Part shown: piece after piece, positions 1 to 10,322 of the stretch
Numbering within the stretch: position 1 is the first letter of the stretch
Layout of the letters: every line of letters begins with the position of its first letter
NCBI GenBank assembly: GCA_005774545.1
Contig: VAUL01000007.1
Span: forward strand, 32,320-96,319
Reading direction: 5' to 3'
Length of the DNA stretch: 64,000 bases
Origin: Deltaproteobacteria bacterium
GTDB lineage: Bacteria > Desulfobacterota > Desulfuromonadia > Desulfuromonadales > BM103
Notes under the pieces: generated by a model
Told to the model about the DNA's origin: nothing
Database searches by the model: none
Seen by the model: the letters and a program-made list of their open reading frames with translations, nothing else
Program-made: the position numbers and the translations under genes

Positions 1-556
1 CCATGACGTTGTCGCGCCAGATGCTCGAGCAAAAACTCTGGCCGTAACCGGTCTCGGTGGCGACGACCCGGGGATCTTCGGGCACCACGTAATAGGAGTG
101 GACGAAGTAAACAAAGCTGCCGTCGGGGATCCCCGCGTACAGCGGGGACGCACGGCGGATGGCGATTCGGTTCCACCCCATGTGCGGCACCTTGAGGGAC
201 TCGCCCCCGTCGCGCAGCCCCTCGGGGAAACGGACCACCCGGCCGGGGATGATCCCCAGCCCCTGGTGGCGACCGAACTCTTCGCTCTCGGTAAAGAGCA
301 GCTGCAACCCGAGACAGATCCCGAGAAACGGCTTGCCGGCCGCGACGTGCTCCCTGATCGGCGCGACAAAACCGCCCGCCTCCAGATTATGCATGCAGTC
401 GCGGAAAGCCCCGACTCCGGGGAGCACCAGCTTGTCGGCCCGGGCGGCCACTCCGGGATCGGCGGTCACCACCGCGTCGCAGCCGACCTGCTCGAAGGCC
501 TTCTGCACGCTGCGCAGATTGCCCATGCCGTAGTCGATGATGACGATGCTGCTCAC
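1..556 (-). CDS. hisH: Imidazole glycerol phosphate synthase glutaminase subunit HisH (partial, 3' end outside window)
   Basis: HisH hydrolyses glutamine and channels ammonia to HisF for imidazole ring formation in histidine synthesis. The reading frame starts at a GTG (554-556) that overlaps the hisB stop by four bases (GTGA), indicating translational coupling. The N-terminus [11 protein letters not shown] and the nucleophile loop [10 protein letters not shown] with Cys81 are visible. 185 codons are present, and the window ends just before the expected HPE segment that carries the catalytic His and Glu. It is the last visible gene of a hisG-hisD-hisB-hisH order; hisA and hisF would be expected next, outside the window. 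Confidence 0.96.
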   Translation of the reverse strand, partial: MSSIVIIDYGMGNLRSVQKAFEQVGCDAVVTADPGVAARADKLVLPGVGAFRDCMHNLEAGGFVAPIREHVAAGKPFLGICLGLQLLFTESEEFGRHQGLGIIPGRVVRFPEGLRDGGESLKVPHMGWNRIAIRRASPLYAGIPDGSFVYFVHSYYVVPEDPRVVATETGYGQSFCSSIWRDNVM

Positions 557-1143
557 GCCAGCGCCCCCTTGGAGGAGAGCACCCCCTGCACCCGCGGCTC
601 GAACTGGGTCGCTTCGTCCAGCGCCCGCGCCAGCGCCTTGAAGACCGCTTCGACGATGTGGTGCAGGTTGTCGCCGTATGCCAGGTTGACGTGGAGGTTG
701 GCCCCTGAGTGGTTGCAGAAGGCGGTGAAGAACTCCTGCACCAGTTCCAGATCAAACGTGCCGAGCTGGGCCTTGGGGAGATCGACGTGCCAGACCAGGA
801 ACGGCCGTCCGGAAAAATCGAGGACCACCGACGCCAGCGCCTCGTGCATCGGCATGGTTCCGCGCCCGTAGCGGCGGATGCCGGCCTTGTCGCCGAGCGC
901 CTGGCGGAACGCCTCGCCCAGGCAGATGCCGACGTCCTCCACGGTGTGGTGGGCATCGACCTCGAGATCGCCCTGCGCCTGGATGGTCAGGTCGAAAAAG
1001 CCGTGGCGGGCGATCTGGGTCAGCATGTGGTCGAAAAACGCCACCCCGGTGGCGATCTCGTGCTGGCCGCTGCCGTCCAGGGTCAGTTTGATCTGAATGC
1101 TGGTTTCCTTGGTACTGCGGTCGATCGATGCTGTGCGGGTCAT
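553..1143 (-). CDS. hisB: Imidazoleglycerol-phosphate dehydratase HisB
   Basis: Dehydrates imidazole glycerol phosphate to imidazole acetol phosphate in histidine synthesis. The protein is 196 residues, the normal length of the monofunctional enzyme. It has the metal-binding [12 protein letters not shown] segment and the [15 protein letters not shown] motif. The ATG at 1143 is chosen because GGAGG lies 7 nt upstream; an in-frame start at 1173 would add ten residues without a ribosome site. It lies 26 bp downstream of hisD and overlaps hisH by 4 bp, so the three genes are surely co-transcribed. Confidence 0.96.
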   Translation of the reverse strand: MTRTASIDRSTKETSIQIKLTLDGSGQHEIATGVAFFDHMLTQIARHGFFDLTIQAQGDLEVDAHHTVEDVGICLGEAFRQALGDKAGIRRYGRGTMPMHEALASVVLDFSGRPFLVWHVDLPKAQLGTFDLELVQEFFTAFCNHSGANLHVNLAYGDNLHHIVEAVFKALARALDEATQFEPRVQGVLSSKGALA

Positions 1144-1169
1144 CCCCGATCCTCCGAAGAGAAGTTCTC

Positions 1170-2468
1170 TCAACTTTCCGCCTTCAACCGGATACTCACC
1201 GACTTCGCGTGCGCGTCCAACCCTTCCGCCTCGGCAATCCGCACAATGGCCGGGCCCAGGCGCTGCAGCCCCTGGCGGCTGAAACTCACCAGGCTCGACT
1301 TCTTGACGAAGTCATCCAGCGCCAGCGGCGAGAAGAAGCGCGCCGTGCCGCCGGTCGGCAGGGTGTGGTTCGGCCCGGCCAGGTAGTCGCCGGCGGCCTC
1401 CGGGGTGTGATGCCCGAGAAAGACCGCGCCGGCGTGGCGGATCTGCGGCAGCAGGCCGAAAGGGTCGGCTACCGCCAGTTCCAGGTGCTCGGGGGCGAGC
1501 CGGTTGGAAAACGCGGCCGCCTCGGCAAGATCGCGGGCAACGATGATCGCCCCGTAGTGCCTGAGCGACTGGCGGGCGATCTCGGCCCGCTTGAGGTACC
1601 GCAGCTGCTCGGCCAGGGCGAGCTCCACCCGGCGGCCGAACGACTCGTCGGTGGTGATCAGGATCGACGAGGCCAGTTCGTCGTGCTCGGCCTGGGAGAG
1701 GAGGTCGGCGGCGATATGCGCCGGGTCGCCGCTGCCGTCGTTGATCACCAGGATCTCGCTCGGCCCGGCGATCATGTCGATGTCCACCTGGCCGAAGACC
1801 AGGCGCTTGGCCGTGGCCACATAGATATTGCCCGGGCCGGTGATCTTGTCGACCCGCGGGATGGTCGCCGTGCCGTAGGCCAGGGCCGCCACCGCCTGGG
1901 CACCGCCGACTTTGAAGATCCGGTCGACGCCGGCGATGCGCGCCGCGGCCAGGACATGCGGATTGGCCTCGCCGCCGGGCATCGGCACGGTCATGACCAC
2001 CTCGCCGACCCCGGCCACCCTGGCCGGCACCGCGTTCATCAGCACCGACGACGGGTAGGCGGCCTTGCCGCCCGGGACGTAGATGCCGACCCGATCGAGC
2101 GGCCGCACCATCTGCCCGACCAGCACGTCGTTTTCGTCGGTGGAGAGCCAGGTCTCCTGCTTCTGCTTGGCATGAAAGGCGGCGATGCGCTCGGCGGCCA
2201 GTTTCAGGTCGGCCAAAGCCTGCGGCGCCACGGCGGCCATGGCCGCGTCGATTTCCGCTGCCGTCACCTCCATGGTCGCGGCGGTGAGCTGCAGCCGGTC
2301 GAAGCGGGCGGTGTAATCGCACACCGCCGCATCGCCGCGCGTACGCACCTCGGCAAGGATCGCCTTGACCGCGCTCTCGACCTCGGCGGAAACCTCATCG
2401 CCGCGCGCCACGATTTCGGCGAAGGCCCGGTGAAATTCGGGATCGTTGAATCGCAGAAAACGGATCAT
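1170..2468 (-). CDS. hisD: Histidinol dehydrogenase HisD
   Basis: Zinc- and NAD-dependent enzyme that oxidises histidinol to histidine in two steps. The 432-residue length is typical. The family segments [31 protein letters not shown] and AGPSEILVI are present, followed by the QAEHD stretch that carries metal/active-site residues. The start at 2468 is chosen because AGGAGG sits 8 nt upstream; the upstream in-frame start at 2489 lies before that site. The gene lies 22 bp downstream of hisG. Confidence 0.97.
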   Translation of the reverse strand: MIRFLRFNDPEFHRAFAEIVARGDEVSAEVESAVKAILAEVRTRGDAAVCDYTARFDRLQLTAATMEVTAAEIDAAMAAVAPQALADLKLAAERIAAFHAKQKQETWLSTDENDVLVGQMVRPLDRVGIYVPGGKAAYPSSVLMNAVPARVAGVGEVVMTVPMPGGEANPHVLAAARIAGVDRIFKVGGAQAVAALAYGTATIPRVDKITGPGNIYVATAKRLVFGQVDIDMIAGPSEILVINDGSGDPAHIAADLLSQAEHDELASSILITTDESFGRRVELALAEQLRYLKRAEIARQSLRHYGAIIVARDLAEAAAFSNRLAPEHLELAVADPFGLLPQIRHAGAVFLGHHTPEAAGDYLAGPNHTLPTGGTARFFSPLALDDFVKKSSLVSFSRQGLQRLGPAIVRIAEAEGLDAHAKSVSIRLKAES

Positions 2469-2490
2469 CGTCTGTTCCTCCTGCCGCACA

Positions 2491-3153
2491 TTACGCGGAA
2501 ATCCGCGGTGCGTCCTCGACTACCTGCTCCAGCCCGGCGATGATCGCGGCGATGCGCCGGTGCTTGGTCTTGAGACTGGCGCGGTTGACAATCAACCGGC
2601 TGGTCACCTCGCAGATCGTCTCCACCTCGACCAGCCCGTTCTCGCGCAGGGTGCCGCCGGTCGAAACCAGGTCGACGATCCGCTCGGCCAGGCCGACCAG
2701 CGGCGCCAGCTCGATCGAACCGTACAGCTTGATGACCTCGACCTGCACCCCCTTGGCGGCGAAATACCGCTCGGTGACGTTCGGATACTTGGTCGCCACG
2801 CGGATGTTCGACCAGCCGGCCGGGTCGTCGCCGTCGCGCAGCACCTTGGGCTCGGCAACCACCAGCCGGCAGTAGCCGAAACGCAGGTCGAGCGGCTCGT
2901 AGAGGTCGCAGTCGTGCTCGAGCAGGGTGTCCTTGCCGACCACGCCGAGATCGGCACAGCCGTGCTCGACATAGGTCGGCACGTCCTGGGCGCGCACCGC
3001 CATGAACCGGGTGCGGTCGACGGCGTTCTCGAACACCAGCTTGCGGCTCTCCCCGTCCATCTCCGGGCAGGTGATGCCGATCTTACCGAGGAGCGCCATC
3101 GAATCCTGCATGATGCGCCCTTTCGGCAGGGCGAAGGTAATCCAGTCGGACAT
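2491..3153 (-). CDS. hisG: ATP phosphoribosyltransferase, short form HisG
   Basis: First enzyme of histidine synthesis, condensing ATP with PRPP. The protein is 220 residues, starting WITFALPKGRIMQDS after Met-Ser, and contains the PRPP-binding segment DLVSTGGTLRENGL. The short length, without the C-terminal regulatory domain of the long form, places it in the HisG-S class, which in known cases works with a HisZ regulatory subunit. No hisZ is visible in this window. The reading frame is open far upstream, but the ATG at 3153, just after the murA stop and with a GGGGGC site, fits the family start. Confidence 0.95.
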   Translation of the reverse strand: MSDWITFALPKGRIMQDSMALLGKIGITCPEMDGESRKLVFENAVDRTRFMAVRAQDVPTYVEHGCADLGVVGKDTLLEHDCDLYEPLDLRFGYCRLVVAEPKVLRDGDDPAGWSNIRVATKYPNVTERYFAAKGVQVEVIKLYGSIELAPLVGLAERIVDLVSTGGTLRENGLVEVETICEVTSRLIVNRASLKTKHRRIAAIIAGLEQVVEDAPRISA

Positions 3154-3164
3154 AAAGCAGCCCC

Positions 3165-4424
3165 CTACATCGGCTCGTGCACCCGTTCGATGTCGGCGCC
3201 CAGCCCTTTGAGCTTCTCCTCGATCCGCTCGTAGCCGCGGTCGAGATGGTAGATGCGCGACACCTCGCTGGTGTTGTCGGCCGCCAGCCCGGCCAGCACC
3301 AGCGACGCGCTGGCCCGCAGGTCGGTCGCCATCACCGGCGCTCCGGAGAGCTGGCGCACCCCCTTGACCGTCGCCGTGCTCCCTTCGATGACGATGTCCG
3401 CCCCGAAGCGCAGCAGTTCGGCGACATGCATGAAGCGGTTCTCGAAGATGTTCTCGCTGATCACGCTGGCCCCATCGGCCAGGCACATCAGGGTCATGAA
3501 CTGGGCCTGCATGTCGGTGGGGAACCCCGGATAAGGCCGGGTCTTGATGTTGACCGGCCGGATCCGCTCCGGGCCACGCACCTCCACGGCATTGTCGCGG
3601 CTGCACACCTCCACGCCGGCATCCTGCAGCTTGAAGGTCAGGGCATCAAGGTGCTCCAGGCGCATGTTGCGGATTCTGACGTCGCCGCCGGTGATTGCCG
3701 CGGCGATCATGAAGGTACCGGCCTCGATGCGGTCGGGCATGACCGTATGGTCCATCGGCGCCAGCTGTTCGACCCCGAGGATGCGGATGGTGTCGGTCCC
3801 GGCCCCCTCGATGCGCGCCCCCATGCGGTTGAGGACTTCGGCCAGCTCGGTGATCTCCGGCTCGCGGGCGGCGTTCTCGAGGATCGTCTCCCCCTTGGCC
3901 AGCGCCGCCGTCATCAGCAGGTGCTCGGTGCCGCCGACCGTGGAAAGGTCGAAGTAGATGCGCGCACCGCGCAGCTGTTTGCACTCGGCCTCGACGTAGC
4001 CGTGCGACAGGCGGATCTCGGCCCCCAGGGCGGCCAGCCCCTTGAGATGCTGATCGATCGGCCGGGCGCCGATGGCGCAGCCGCCGGGGAGCGACACCCG
4101 CGAGCGGCCGAAGCGCGCCAGCAGCGGCCCGAGCACCAGCACCGAAGCGCGCATGGTCTTGACCAGGTCGTAGGTCGCCTCGACCTGGTCGATGCCGCTC
4201 GCATCGACGCGCACCGTGCCGCTGCGCCCCTCGACGCCGGCCCCGAGGGTCTCCAGCAGGCGGATGGTGGTGTTGATGTCGCGCAGCGCCGGCACGTTGC
4301 GGATCTCGTGTACCCCCGGCGCCAGGACGGTGGCGAAAAAGATCGGCAGCGCGGCGTTTTTTGAACCGCTCACCGCCACCTCGCCCTTCAGCTTGCGTCC
4401 ACCTCTGATGATCAGCTTGTCCAA
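3165..4424 (-). CDS. murA: UDP-N-acetylglucosamine 1-carboxyvinyltransferase MurA
   Basis: Cytoplasmic enzyme that transfers enolpyruvate from PEP to UDP-GlcNAc, the first committed step of peptidoglycan synthesis and the fosfomycin target. The Cys-containing loop [17 protein letters not shown] is intact, so the protein would be expected to keep the fosfomycin-reactive cysteine. A TTG at 4424 ([14 protein letters not shown]) gives 419 residues, the family length; the open frame extends upstream but without similarity. It is embedded between prmC and hisG, only 11 bp from hisG. Confidence 0.96.
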   Translation of the reverse strand: MDKLIIRGGRKLKGEVAVSGSKNAALPIFFATVLAPGVHEIRNVPALRDINTTIRLLETLGAGVEGRSGTVRVDASGIDQVEATYDLVKTMRASVLVLGPLLARFGRSRVSLPGGCAIGARPIDQHLKGLAALGAEIRLSHGYVEAECKQLRGARIYFDLSTVGGTEHLLMTAALAKGETILENAAREPEITELAEVLNRMGARIEGAGTDTIRILGVEQLAPMDHTVMPDRIEAGTFMIAAAITGGDVRIRNMRLEHLDALTFKLQDAGVEVCSRDNAVEVRGPERIRPVNIKTRPYPGFPTDMQAQFMTLMCLADGASVISENIFENRFMHVAELLRFGADIVIEGSTATVKGVRQLSGAPVMATDLRASASLVLAGLAADNTSEVSRIYHLDRGYERIEEKLKGLGADIERVHEPM

Positions 4425-4499
4425 GAGAAATAATCCTGTTGTTTGATGTTCTATCGGGATGACCTGGCGGTCGTCCGCGGGCACGGCAACATCGTGCAG

Positions 4500-5348
4500 C
4501 TACAGATGTCTGGCGCCGACCACCCGCTCGATACCGGCCAGGTCGCGGGCGGTAAAGATCTCCGCCAGACCGGCGGCGGCGAACAGCTCGCGGACGGCCG
4601 CGGCCTGATCGATCCCCACCTCGACCAGCAGCCAGCCGCCCGGCGTCAGCAGGCGCCCGGCCTGCCGGGCCAGCGCCCGGTAGGCATCCAGGCCGTCGAC
4701 GCCGCCGGCGAGGGCGAGACGCGGCTCGAAGTCGCGCACCTCGGGCATCAGGCCGGCCAAATCTGCCACCGGGATATAGGGCGGGTTGGCGACCACCAGC
4801 TCGTAGGGACCGCCCGGCAGGGCGGCCAGGTCGGCCTCCGCAAAGTCGATGCGTTCCGCCACGCCGTTGGTGCGGGCGTTTTCCGCGGCCACCGCCAGGG
4901 CCGCCGGCGACAGGTCGACCGCCGTTACCCGCCACGCCGGCCGTTCGTGCGCCAGGGCGATGGCCAGGGCACCGCTGCCGGTCCCGACGTCGAGTACCCG
5001 CGCCGGCCCGGACGGGCGCTTGAGCGCCTCCTCGACCAGCAGTTCGGTGTCCGGCCGGGGGATCAGCACCGCCGGCGTCACCTTCAGCGGCAGCGACCAG
5101 AACTCGGTCCGGGCGAGAATGTAAGCAAGCGGCTCCCGCCCGGCGCGGCGGCGCACCCGCTCGCGAAAGGCGCCGAGCTCATCGGCCTGCAGCGGCCGCT
5201 CGAAATTCAGGTACAGACCGACCCGGTCCAGCTGCAACAGGTCGGCCAGCAGCAGTTCGGCATCGAGCCGCGGGCTGTCGACACCCCGCCCGGCAAAGTA
5301 CTCGGCGGTCCAGCGCAGCAGCTTCAGGACCGTCCAGCTTTCCGCCAA
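4500..5348 (-). CDS. prmC: Peptide chain release factor N5-glutamine methyltransferase PrmC
   Basis: SAM-dependent methyltransferase that methylates the glutamine of the GGQ motif of release factors. It has an N-terminal helical domain (to about residue 85), the SAM-binding segment RVLDVGTGSGALAIAL and the substrate motif VANPPYIP. The start appears to be a TTG at 5348, one base after the prfA stop, with AGGAGG inside the last prfA codons. The direct pairing with prfA, its substrate, supports the call. Confidence 0.95.
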   Translation of the reverse strand: MAESWTVLKLLRWTAEYFAGRGVDSPRLDAELLLADLLQLDRVGLYLNFERPLQADELGAFRERVRRRAGREPLAYILARTEFWSLPLKVTPAVLIPRPDTELLVEEALKRPSGPARVLDVGTGSGALAIALAHERPAWRVTAVDLSPAALAVAAENARTNGVAERIDFAEADLAALPGGPYELVVANPPYIPVADLAGLMPEVRDFEPRLALAGGVDGLDAYRALARQAGRLLTPGGWLLVEVGIDQAAAVRELFAAAGLAEIFTARDLAGIERVVGARHL

Positions 5349-5349
5349 G

Positions 5350-6423
5350 CTACGCCTCCTGCCCGGCCAGAAGTTCGGCCTGGGACTGGGTCGCCAGCGC
5401 CTCGACGATCTCGTCGAGATCCCCTTCCATGATCGCTTCCAGCCGGTAGAGGGTCAGGTTGATGCGGTGGTCGGTGCAGCGCCCCTGCGGGAAGTTGTAG
5501 GTGCGGATCCGCTCCGAGCGGTCGCCGCTCCCCACCTGGCTCTTGCGGTCCGCCGCCATCTTCGCGTCCTGCTCGGCACGCATGGCGTCGAGCAGCCGGG
5601 CCTGCAGCACCTTCATCGCCTTGGCGCGGTTCTTGTGCTGCGACTTCTCATCCTGGCAGGAAACCACCACCCCCGTCGGGATATGGGTGATGCGCACCGC
5701 CGATTCGGTCTTGTTGACGTGCTGACCGCCGGCGCCGGAGGCGCGGAACACGTCGACCCGCAACTCCGTGGGGTCGATCTGGATCTCCACGTCCTCGGCC
5801 TCGGGAAGAACCGCCACGGTGCAGGCCGAGGTGTGAATCCTCCCCTGCGCCTCGGTCTCCGGCACGCGCTGGACCCGGTGGGTGCCGCTCTCGAACTTGA
5901 AGCGCGAGTAGACCCCCTGGCCGCTGATCAGGGCGATGACCTCCTTGAAGCCGCCCATCTCCGAATCCGCCGCCGAAAGGAGCTCGACCCGCCACCCCTG
6001 CCGCTCGGCATAGCGCGTATACATGCGGAACAGGTCGCCGGCAAACAGGGCCGCCTCGTTGCCGCCGGTGCCGGCGCGAATCTCGAGGATGACGTTCTTG
6101 CCGTCGTTCGGATCCTTCGGCAGCAGGAGAAATTTCAGCTGCTGCTCGAGATCCGCCTCCTCGGCCTCCAGTTCGAGCAGCTCGGCGCGCGCCATTTCGC
6201 GCACTTCCTGGTCCGGATCCTTGAGCAGGTCCCGACTGCCGGCCGCATCCTCGCGGACCTTGCGCAGCTGTTCGTAGACCTCGACGATCCCGCTCAGATC
6301 CGAATGCTCCTTGGACAGGGCGCGGAACTTCGCCTGGTCCGCCAGGGTCCTGGGGTCGGAAAGGAGGCCTTCCACTTCGCGGAAACGATCGGCGACTTCT
6401 TCAAGCTTGTGCAGCATCGACAT
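5350..6423 (-). CDS. prfA: Peptide chain release factor 1
   Basis: Terminates translation at UAA and UAG codons. The protein is 357 residues, the normal length, with the catalytic loop [17 protein letters not shown] and the conserved [18 protein letters not shown] segment. Met1 (6423) and Met3 (6417) are both possible starts. It is 45 bp downstream of thyX and is followed immediately by its methyltransferase gene prmC. Confidence 0.97.
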   Translation of the reverse strand: MSMLHKLEEVADRFREVEGLLSDPRTLADQAKFRALSKEHSDLSGIVEVYEQLRKVREDAAGSRDLLKDPDQEVREMARAELLELEAEEADLEQQLKFLLLPKDPNDGKNVILEIRAGTGGNEAALFAGDLFRMYTRYAERQGWRVELLSAADSEMGGFKEVIALISGQGVYSRFKFESGTHRVQRVPETEAQGRIHTSACTVAVLPEAEDVEIQIDPTELRVDVFRASGAGGQHVNKTESAVRITHIPTGVVVSCQDEKSQHKNRAKAMKVLQARLLDAMRAEQDAKMAADRKSQVGSGDRSERIRTYNFPQGRCTDHRINLTLYRLEAIMEGDLDEIVEALATQSQAELLAGQEA

Positions 6424-6468
6424 GTGGTCTTCCAGTGAGGGAGCGAACCGGGCGTTCGCTCCGGGGCA

Positions 6469-7173
6469 TCACGCGGGTTGCCCTGCGTCCAGATCCCGAT
6501 ATTCCTTGCGGACGTCCGCCGCCGCCCCGCAGGTCATCGTCCCTTCCGGGCAGGCGCCGCGCAGGCAGCCGGGACCGGCGTCGGCAAAGAGCAGCGGGGC
6601 CGCCCGCCGTGCCAGGCGCAGCATCTCTTTCGCCATGGCGCGGATCTCCCACTGGGCCCGGCGACAGCAGCGCAACGCGAAGAAGTGGTGCAGTTCGCGC
6701 GCATTCATGGTCAGAACCAGCTTGGTGGCCGCCGCATTGGGGAGGACGAAACGGGCGTCCTCGGCCGGCACGCCGGCGGCCAGCAGTTCGCGGTAGAGCA
6801 CATGGGTTGCCGCCAGGTGGGCCCGGAAACGTGCCGCCAGTTCGTCCCGACCGGCGATGCTCTCCGGGATCACCGCTTCGAAAGGGGCCTCATGGGAGAC
6901 GTAGCGCTGGCTCTGCTGCGAGTAGGAGGCGATGCGGTGGCGCACCAACTGGTGCGAGCAGGCCCGGCTGATCCCTTCGATGCCGAAGGTGAAGCTGGCA
7001 TGCTCGAGCACCGACAGGTGCCCCATGTCGACAATCTTGCGCAGCAGCTTGGGCGCCTGCTCCGGCGCGCGCTCCAGCAACTGGCCGATGCTCGCATCGG
7101 AATAGCAGAGACGGGCAGCAGCAGCCGCCACCTGTTCCGGATCAGGGGTATGGGTCAGGAGTTGGACACGCAT
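6469..7173 (-). CDS. thyX: FAD-dependent thymidylate synthase ThyX
   Basis: Makes dTMP from dUMP using methylenetetrahydrofolate and a flavin. The signature RHRIASYSQQSQRY matches the ThyX motif RHRxxSxxxxSxRY. The ATG at 7173 (MRVQLLTH) is preferred to an in-frame TTG 12 bases upstream, which has no good ribosome site. At about 234 residues the length is normal. The C-terminal segment has several Cys residues after the catalytic core that are not part of the signature. Confidence 0.95.
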   Translation of the reverse strand: MRVQLLTHTPDPEQVAAAAARLCYSDASIGQLLERAPEQAPKLLRKIVDMGHLSVLEHASFTFGIEGISRACSHQLVRHRIASYSQQSQRYVSHEAPFEAVIPESIAGRDELAARFRAHLAATHVLYRELLAAGVPAEDARFVLPNAAATKLVLTMNARELHHFFALRCCRRAQWEIRAMAKEMLRLARRAAPLLFADAGPGCLRGACPEGTMTCGAAADVRKEYRDLDAGQPA

Positions 7174-7269
7174 GGCCCTTCGCAATCAAGGCTGGGCCGC
7201 GTCGTCCGGGAACCGGGCCGAGTCCCGGAACGGGACGCGGAAGGGGGATCGCGGCGCAGCCGCCGCAAA

Positions 7270-7297
7270 ACGAGAGACGGCCCCGCAGGGCCGTCCC
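7270..7297 (-). terminator. Terminator-like hairpin after rpmE
   Basis: Perfect 8-bp stem GACGGCCC/GGGCCGTC with a 4-nt loop (7276-7295). On the minus strand it is followed by a short T-containing stretch (TCTCGTTTTG). It lies 17 bases after the rpmE stop and could end or attenuate transcription before thyX. Confidence 0.6.
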
Positions 7298-7312
7298 CGG
7301 AACCTGAGAAGC

Positions 7313-7519
7313 TTACTGCTTCTGCTCGTACTTCTTGCGGAACCGCTCGATGCGCCCGGCCGTGTCGATGAGCTTCTGCTTGCCGGTGAAGAACGGGTGG
7401 CAGTTCGAACAGATCTCGGTGACGATCTCGTCCTTCTTGGTGGACCGGGTCTCGAAGGTGTTGCCACAGTGGCACTTCACCGTGATCGGGTTGTATTTCG
7501 GGTGGATGCCCTCTTTCAT
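7313..7519 (-). CDS. rpmE: 50S ribosomal protein L31
   Basis: Ribosomal protein L31, 68 residues from the ATG at 7519 ([11 protein letters not shown]), which has GAGGAG upstream. It is the zinc-binding C+ form: Cys16, Cys18, Cys37 and Cys40 are all present (KCHCGN and CSNCH). An open frame continues 28 codons upstream but is not needed. The position just after rho is a common arrangement. Confidence 0.97.
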   Translation of the reverse strand: MKEGIHPKYNPITVKCHCGNTFETRSTKKDEIVTEICSNCHPFFTGKQKLIDTAGRIERFRKKYEQKQ

Positions 7520-7633
7520 GACTTGCGCTCCTCGGGCGGCCTGGCTTGGTACAGGCCTGTTTGAATGCGGCGGCTCGGCGCCAAAGGTATTAGTAATTAG
7601 CACTTGCGGCGGGGAAATGCAAGCCCCGACGCA

Positions 7634-8881
7634 CTACTGGTTCATCGAATTGAAGAAATCCTGGTTGCTCTTGGTTTCGCCCAGCTTGTCGAGAAGGAAT
7701 TCCATGCTGTCGACGACGTTCATGGTGCTGAGCACCTTGCGCAGCAGCCAGACGCGCTGCAGGCTGGTCTGGTCGATGAGCAGTTCCTCGCGGCGGGTTC
7801 CCGACTTGTTGATGTCGATGGCCGGGAAGGTGCGCTTGTCGACCAGGCGCCGGTCGAGGACCAGCTCCATGTTGCCGGTCCCCTTGAACTCCTCGAAGAT
7901 CACCTCGTCCATCTTGCTGCCGGTATCGATCAGGGCCGTGGCGATGATGGTCAGCGACCCCCCCTCCTCGATGTTGCGGGCCGCACCGAAGAACCGCTTC
8001 GGCTTGTGCAGGGCGTTGGAGTCGACCCCGCCGGAGAGAATCTTGCCCGAAGGGGGCACCACCGTGTTGTAGGCCCGGGCCAGACGGGTGATCGAGTCGA
8101 GCAGAATGACTACGTCGCGCTTATGCTCGACCAGGCGTTTGGCCTTTTCGATGACCATCTCGGCGACCTGCACGTGACGGGTGGCCGGTTCGTCGAAGGT
8201 CGAGGAGATGACCTCGCCCCTGACCGAACGCTGCATGTCGGTCACCTCTTCCGGGCGTTCGTCGATCAGCAGGACGATCAGGTAGACTTCGGGGTGGTTG
8301 GTGGTGATCGAGTTGGCGATGTTCTGCAGCAACATGGTCTTGCCGGTCCGCGGCGGGGCGACGATCAGGGCGCGCTGCCCCTTGCCGACCGGCGTGGCGA
8401 TGTCGACCACGCGCATCGACAGGTTGTCGTGGGTGGTCTCCAGCACCAGGCGCTCATCCGGGTAGAGCGGGGTAAGGTTGTCGAACAGGGTCTTCTCGCG
8501 GGCCACCGCCGGATCCTCGAAGTTGACCTCGGAGACCTTGAGCAGCGCGAAGTAGCGCTCCCCTTCCTTGGGCGGGCGGATCTGCCCGGACACGGTGTCG
8601 CCGGTGCGCAGGTTGAACCGGCGGATCTGGGAAGGGGAGACGTAGATGTCGTCAGGACCCGGCAGGTAGTTGGCATCGGGGGCCCGCAGGAAACCGAAGC
8701 CGTCCGGGAGAATCTCCAGAACCCCTTCGCCGAAGATGGCGCCGTTCTTTTCCGAGGTCGCATTGAGGACGGCGAAGATCAGATCCTGCTTGCGCATTCC
8801 GGCCGCGCCTTCGACGCCAAGATCCTTGGCGATCGCGTTCAGTTCGGTGATCTTCTTCTCTTTCAGTTCCTTCAGGTTCAT
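7634..8881 (-). CDS. rho: Transcription termination factor Rho
   Basis: Hexameric RNA helicase that ends transcription at Rho-dependent sites. The 415 residues comprise an N-terminal helical Rho_N segment ([15 protein letters not shown]), an OSB-type RNA-binding domain with [23 protein letters not shown], and an ATPase domain with Walker A APPRTGKT and the following [16 protein letters not shown] loop. GGAGA lies 5 nt before the ATG. The length is normal and nothing is missing. Confidence 0.98.
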   Translation of the reverse strand: MNLKELKEKKITELNAIAKDLGVEGAAGMRKQDLIFAVLNATSEKNGAIFGEGVLEILPDGFGFLRAPDANYLPGPDDIYVSPSQIRRFNLRTGDTVSGQIRPPKEGERYFALLKVSEVNFEDPAVAREKTLFDNLTPLYPDERLVLETTHDNLSMRVVDIATPVGKGQRALIVAPPRTGKTMLLQNIANSITTNHPEVYLIVLLIDERPEEVTDMQRSVRGEVISSTFDEPATRHVQVAEMVIEKAKRLVEHKRDVVILLDSITRLARAYNTVVPPSGKILSGGVDSNALHKPKRFFGAARNIEEGGSLTIIATALIDTGSKMDEVIFEEFKGTGNMELVLDRRLVDKRTFPAIDINKSGTRREELLIDQTSLQRVWLLRKVLSTMNVVDSMEFLLDKLGETKSNQDFFNSMNQ

Positions 8882-9176
8882 CGTCTCTCCTGGCGGGGGG
8901 CGGGTCCGCGGATGGTCTTGCCGGCATCGGCAGGGGAACGCCGCAACGTTCGACCGGTCGGGCCGAAACAGGGGGCGGGCTGTAATCGATCAAGTTGTTT
9001 TATCGGCGGATCGGTCGTTGCGGGCTTACCGCTGCTTGAGTTTGTCTTTAAAAAACGTCAACGGCATCAAGAACGTGATGTGATTGGTATCCGGGGTCGG
9101 CGTATCGAAAGGAAATCGGATTTGCTCGAAGTCTGGGTCGGGGAAGGCTGCAAACCTGTTTTCGCACTTTTTACCG
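8882..9176. other. Intergenic region, rho 5' leader
   Basis: 295 bases between the rho start and the gluQ stop. It must carry the rho promoter on the minus strand, but I see no clear -35/-10 pair and no convincing structure. No coding frame with a ribosome site was found. Confidence 0.5.
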
Positions 9177-10100
9177 TCATTTCCCGGCGCTGTCAACGAC
9201 TATTTGCGTTTTTTTCGGGATCCGGGCGGCGTCAAAAAATGCGCCCCCCCAGGCCAGCAACTCCGCAGAAGGGGCCGCCCGCAGCTCTCCGGGGAGCTCC
9301 TGGCCGAGCCACTCCAGGGCGCGCCGCACCAGATCCCCGCCGTGCCGCAGCGGATCGTCCCCCTCACCGTGGCGCTTGCTGATTTTACTGCCGTCGGCAT
9401 GCAGCGCCAGCGGCAGGTGCCAGTAAGCGGGAACCGGCAGACCGAGGCTTTCCAGCAAAAAGATCTGGCGCGGGGTCGAACCGAGGAGGTCCGCGCCGCG
9501 CACCACCTGGTCCACGCCGCTGGCGGCATCGTCGACCACCACCGCCAGCTGGTAGGCGAACACGCCATCGGCACGGCGCAGGACAAAATCACCGACGGCG
9601 CTGGCCAGATTCTGACCGCAGCGGCCGAACACGCCGTCATCGAATTCCACCACCCGGTCCGGCACCCGGATGCGGACGGCCCGCGGCAACCGCCCTGCGG
9701 GCAGCCCGCTGCGACAGGTCCCCGGGTAAACCGGCCCTTCCTCGCCGGGATGTGGGGCGCTGGCGAGGATCTCCCTGCGGGAGCAGGCACAGTCGTAGAG
9801 AAGCCCCCGGTCACGCAGGCGCCCGAGGGCCTCATGGTAGGCCTCGTGCCGCAGACTCTGGCGGAGGACATCACCATCCCAGCACAGTCCGAGCGTCTCG
9901 AGGGTACGCAGGATATCGTCCGCGGCGCCGGGAACCTCGCGCGGCGCATCGAGATCCTCGATGCGCACCAGCCAGCGCCCCCCCGTGCGCCGCGCCAGGC
10001 AATAGCTGCCGACAGCAGCGATCAGCGACCCGAAGTGCAGGGGTCCGGTCGGACTCGGCGCAAAGCGCCCGGTCGGCGCGCATCTTCCCGGAACGGCCAT
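9177..10100 (-). CDS. gluQRS: Glutamyl-Q tRNA(Asp) synthetase
   Basis: A short glutamyl-tRNA synthetase-like enzyme that attaches glutamate to queuosine at position 34 of tRNA-Asp. It has the class I motif GPLHFGSL near the N-terminus (FAPSPTGPLHFGSL), the KISKRHG loop, and the zinc-site pattern CAC...YPGTC expected of this subfamily. The 307-residue length lacks the anticodon-binding domain of GltX, as in known members. The ATG at 10100 has GAGG upstream. The gene diverges from the Rrf2 regulator. Confidence 0.94.
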   Translation of the reverse strand: MAVPGRCAPTGRFAPSPTGPLHFGSLIAAVGSYCLARRTGGRWLVRIEDLDAPREVPGAADDILRTLETLGLCWDGDVLRQSLRHEAYHEALGRLRDRGLLYDCACSRREILASAPHPGEEGPVYPGTCRSGLPAGRLPRAVRIRVPDRVVEFDDGVFGRCGQNLASAVGDFVLRRADGVFAYQLAVVVDDAASGVDQVVRGADLLGSTPRQIFLLESLGLPVPAYWHLPLALHADGSKISKRHGEGDDPLRHGGDLVRRALEWLGQELPGELRAAPSAELLAWGGAFFDAARIPKKTQIVVDSAGK

Positions 10101-10250
10101 GTTTGTCCAGCCTCTGATTCAATATCCAACAAGAGCTTCACATGAAGAACCTCGGGCTCCCTCCCGGGCCAGCCAGCGGCACGGTAAGGGTGAAGCGCAA
10201 CCTGCCGTCCTGTCAAGCCGCGCCGAACCGGCCGGAACCGCGATATTCCC

Positions 10251-10279
10251 TTGACAAAAGATCGGGAAAACACTATTTG
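10251..10279 (+). promoter_or_regulatory. Sigma-70-type promoter of the Rrf2 gene
   Basis: TTGACA at 10251-10256, a 17-bp spacer, and TATTTG at 10274-10279. The start codon is 44 bp further on. Rrf2 regulators often control their own promoters, but no clear palindrome was seen here. Confidence 0.65.
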
Positions 10280-10322
10280 AAACCCAACAGGTTACTCGAC
10301 AAGCGCCCCGGAGAATGCTGCC

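Noticed and set aside
1128..2543. Long plus-strand frame opposite hisD
   Set aside because: Shadow of hisD, which has complete family motifs.
9000..9176. Autoregulatory structure in the rho leader
   Set aside because: Regulation of rho by its leader is known in other bacteria, but no hairpin or promoter here was clear enough to claim.
7604..9382. 592-codon plus-strand frame opposite rho
   Set aside because: Shadow of rho; no motif and no ribosome site.
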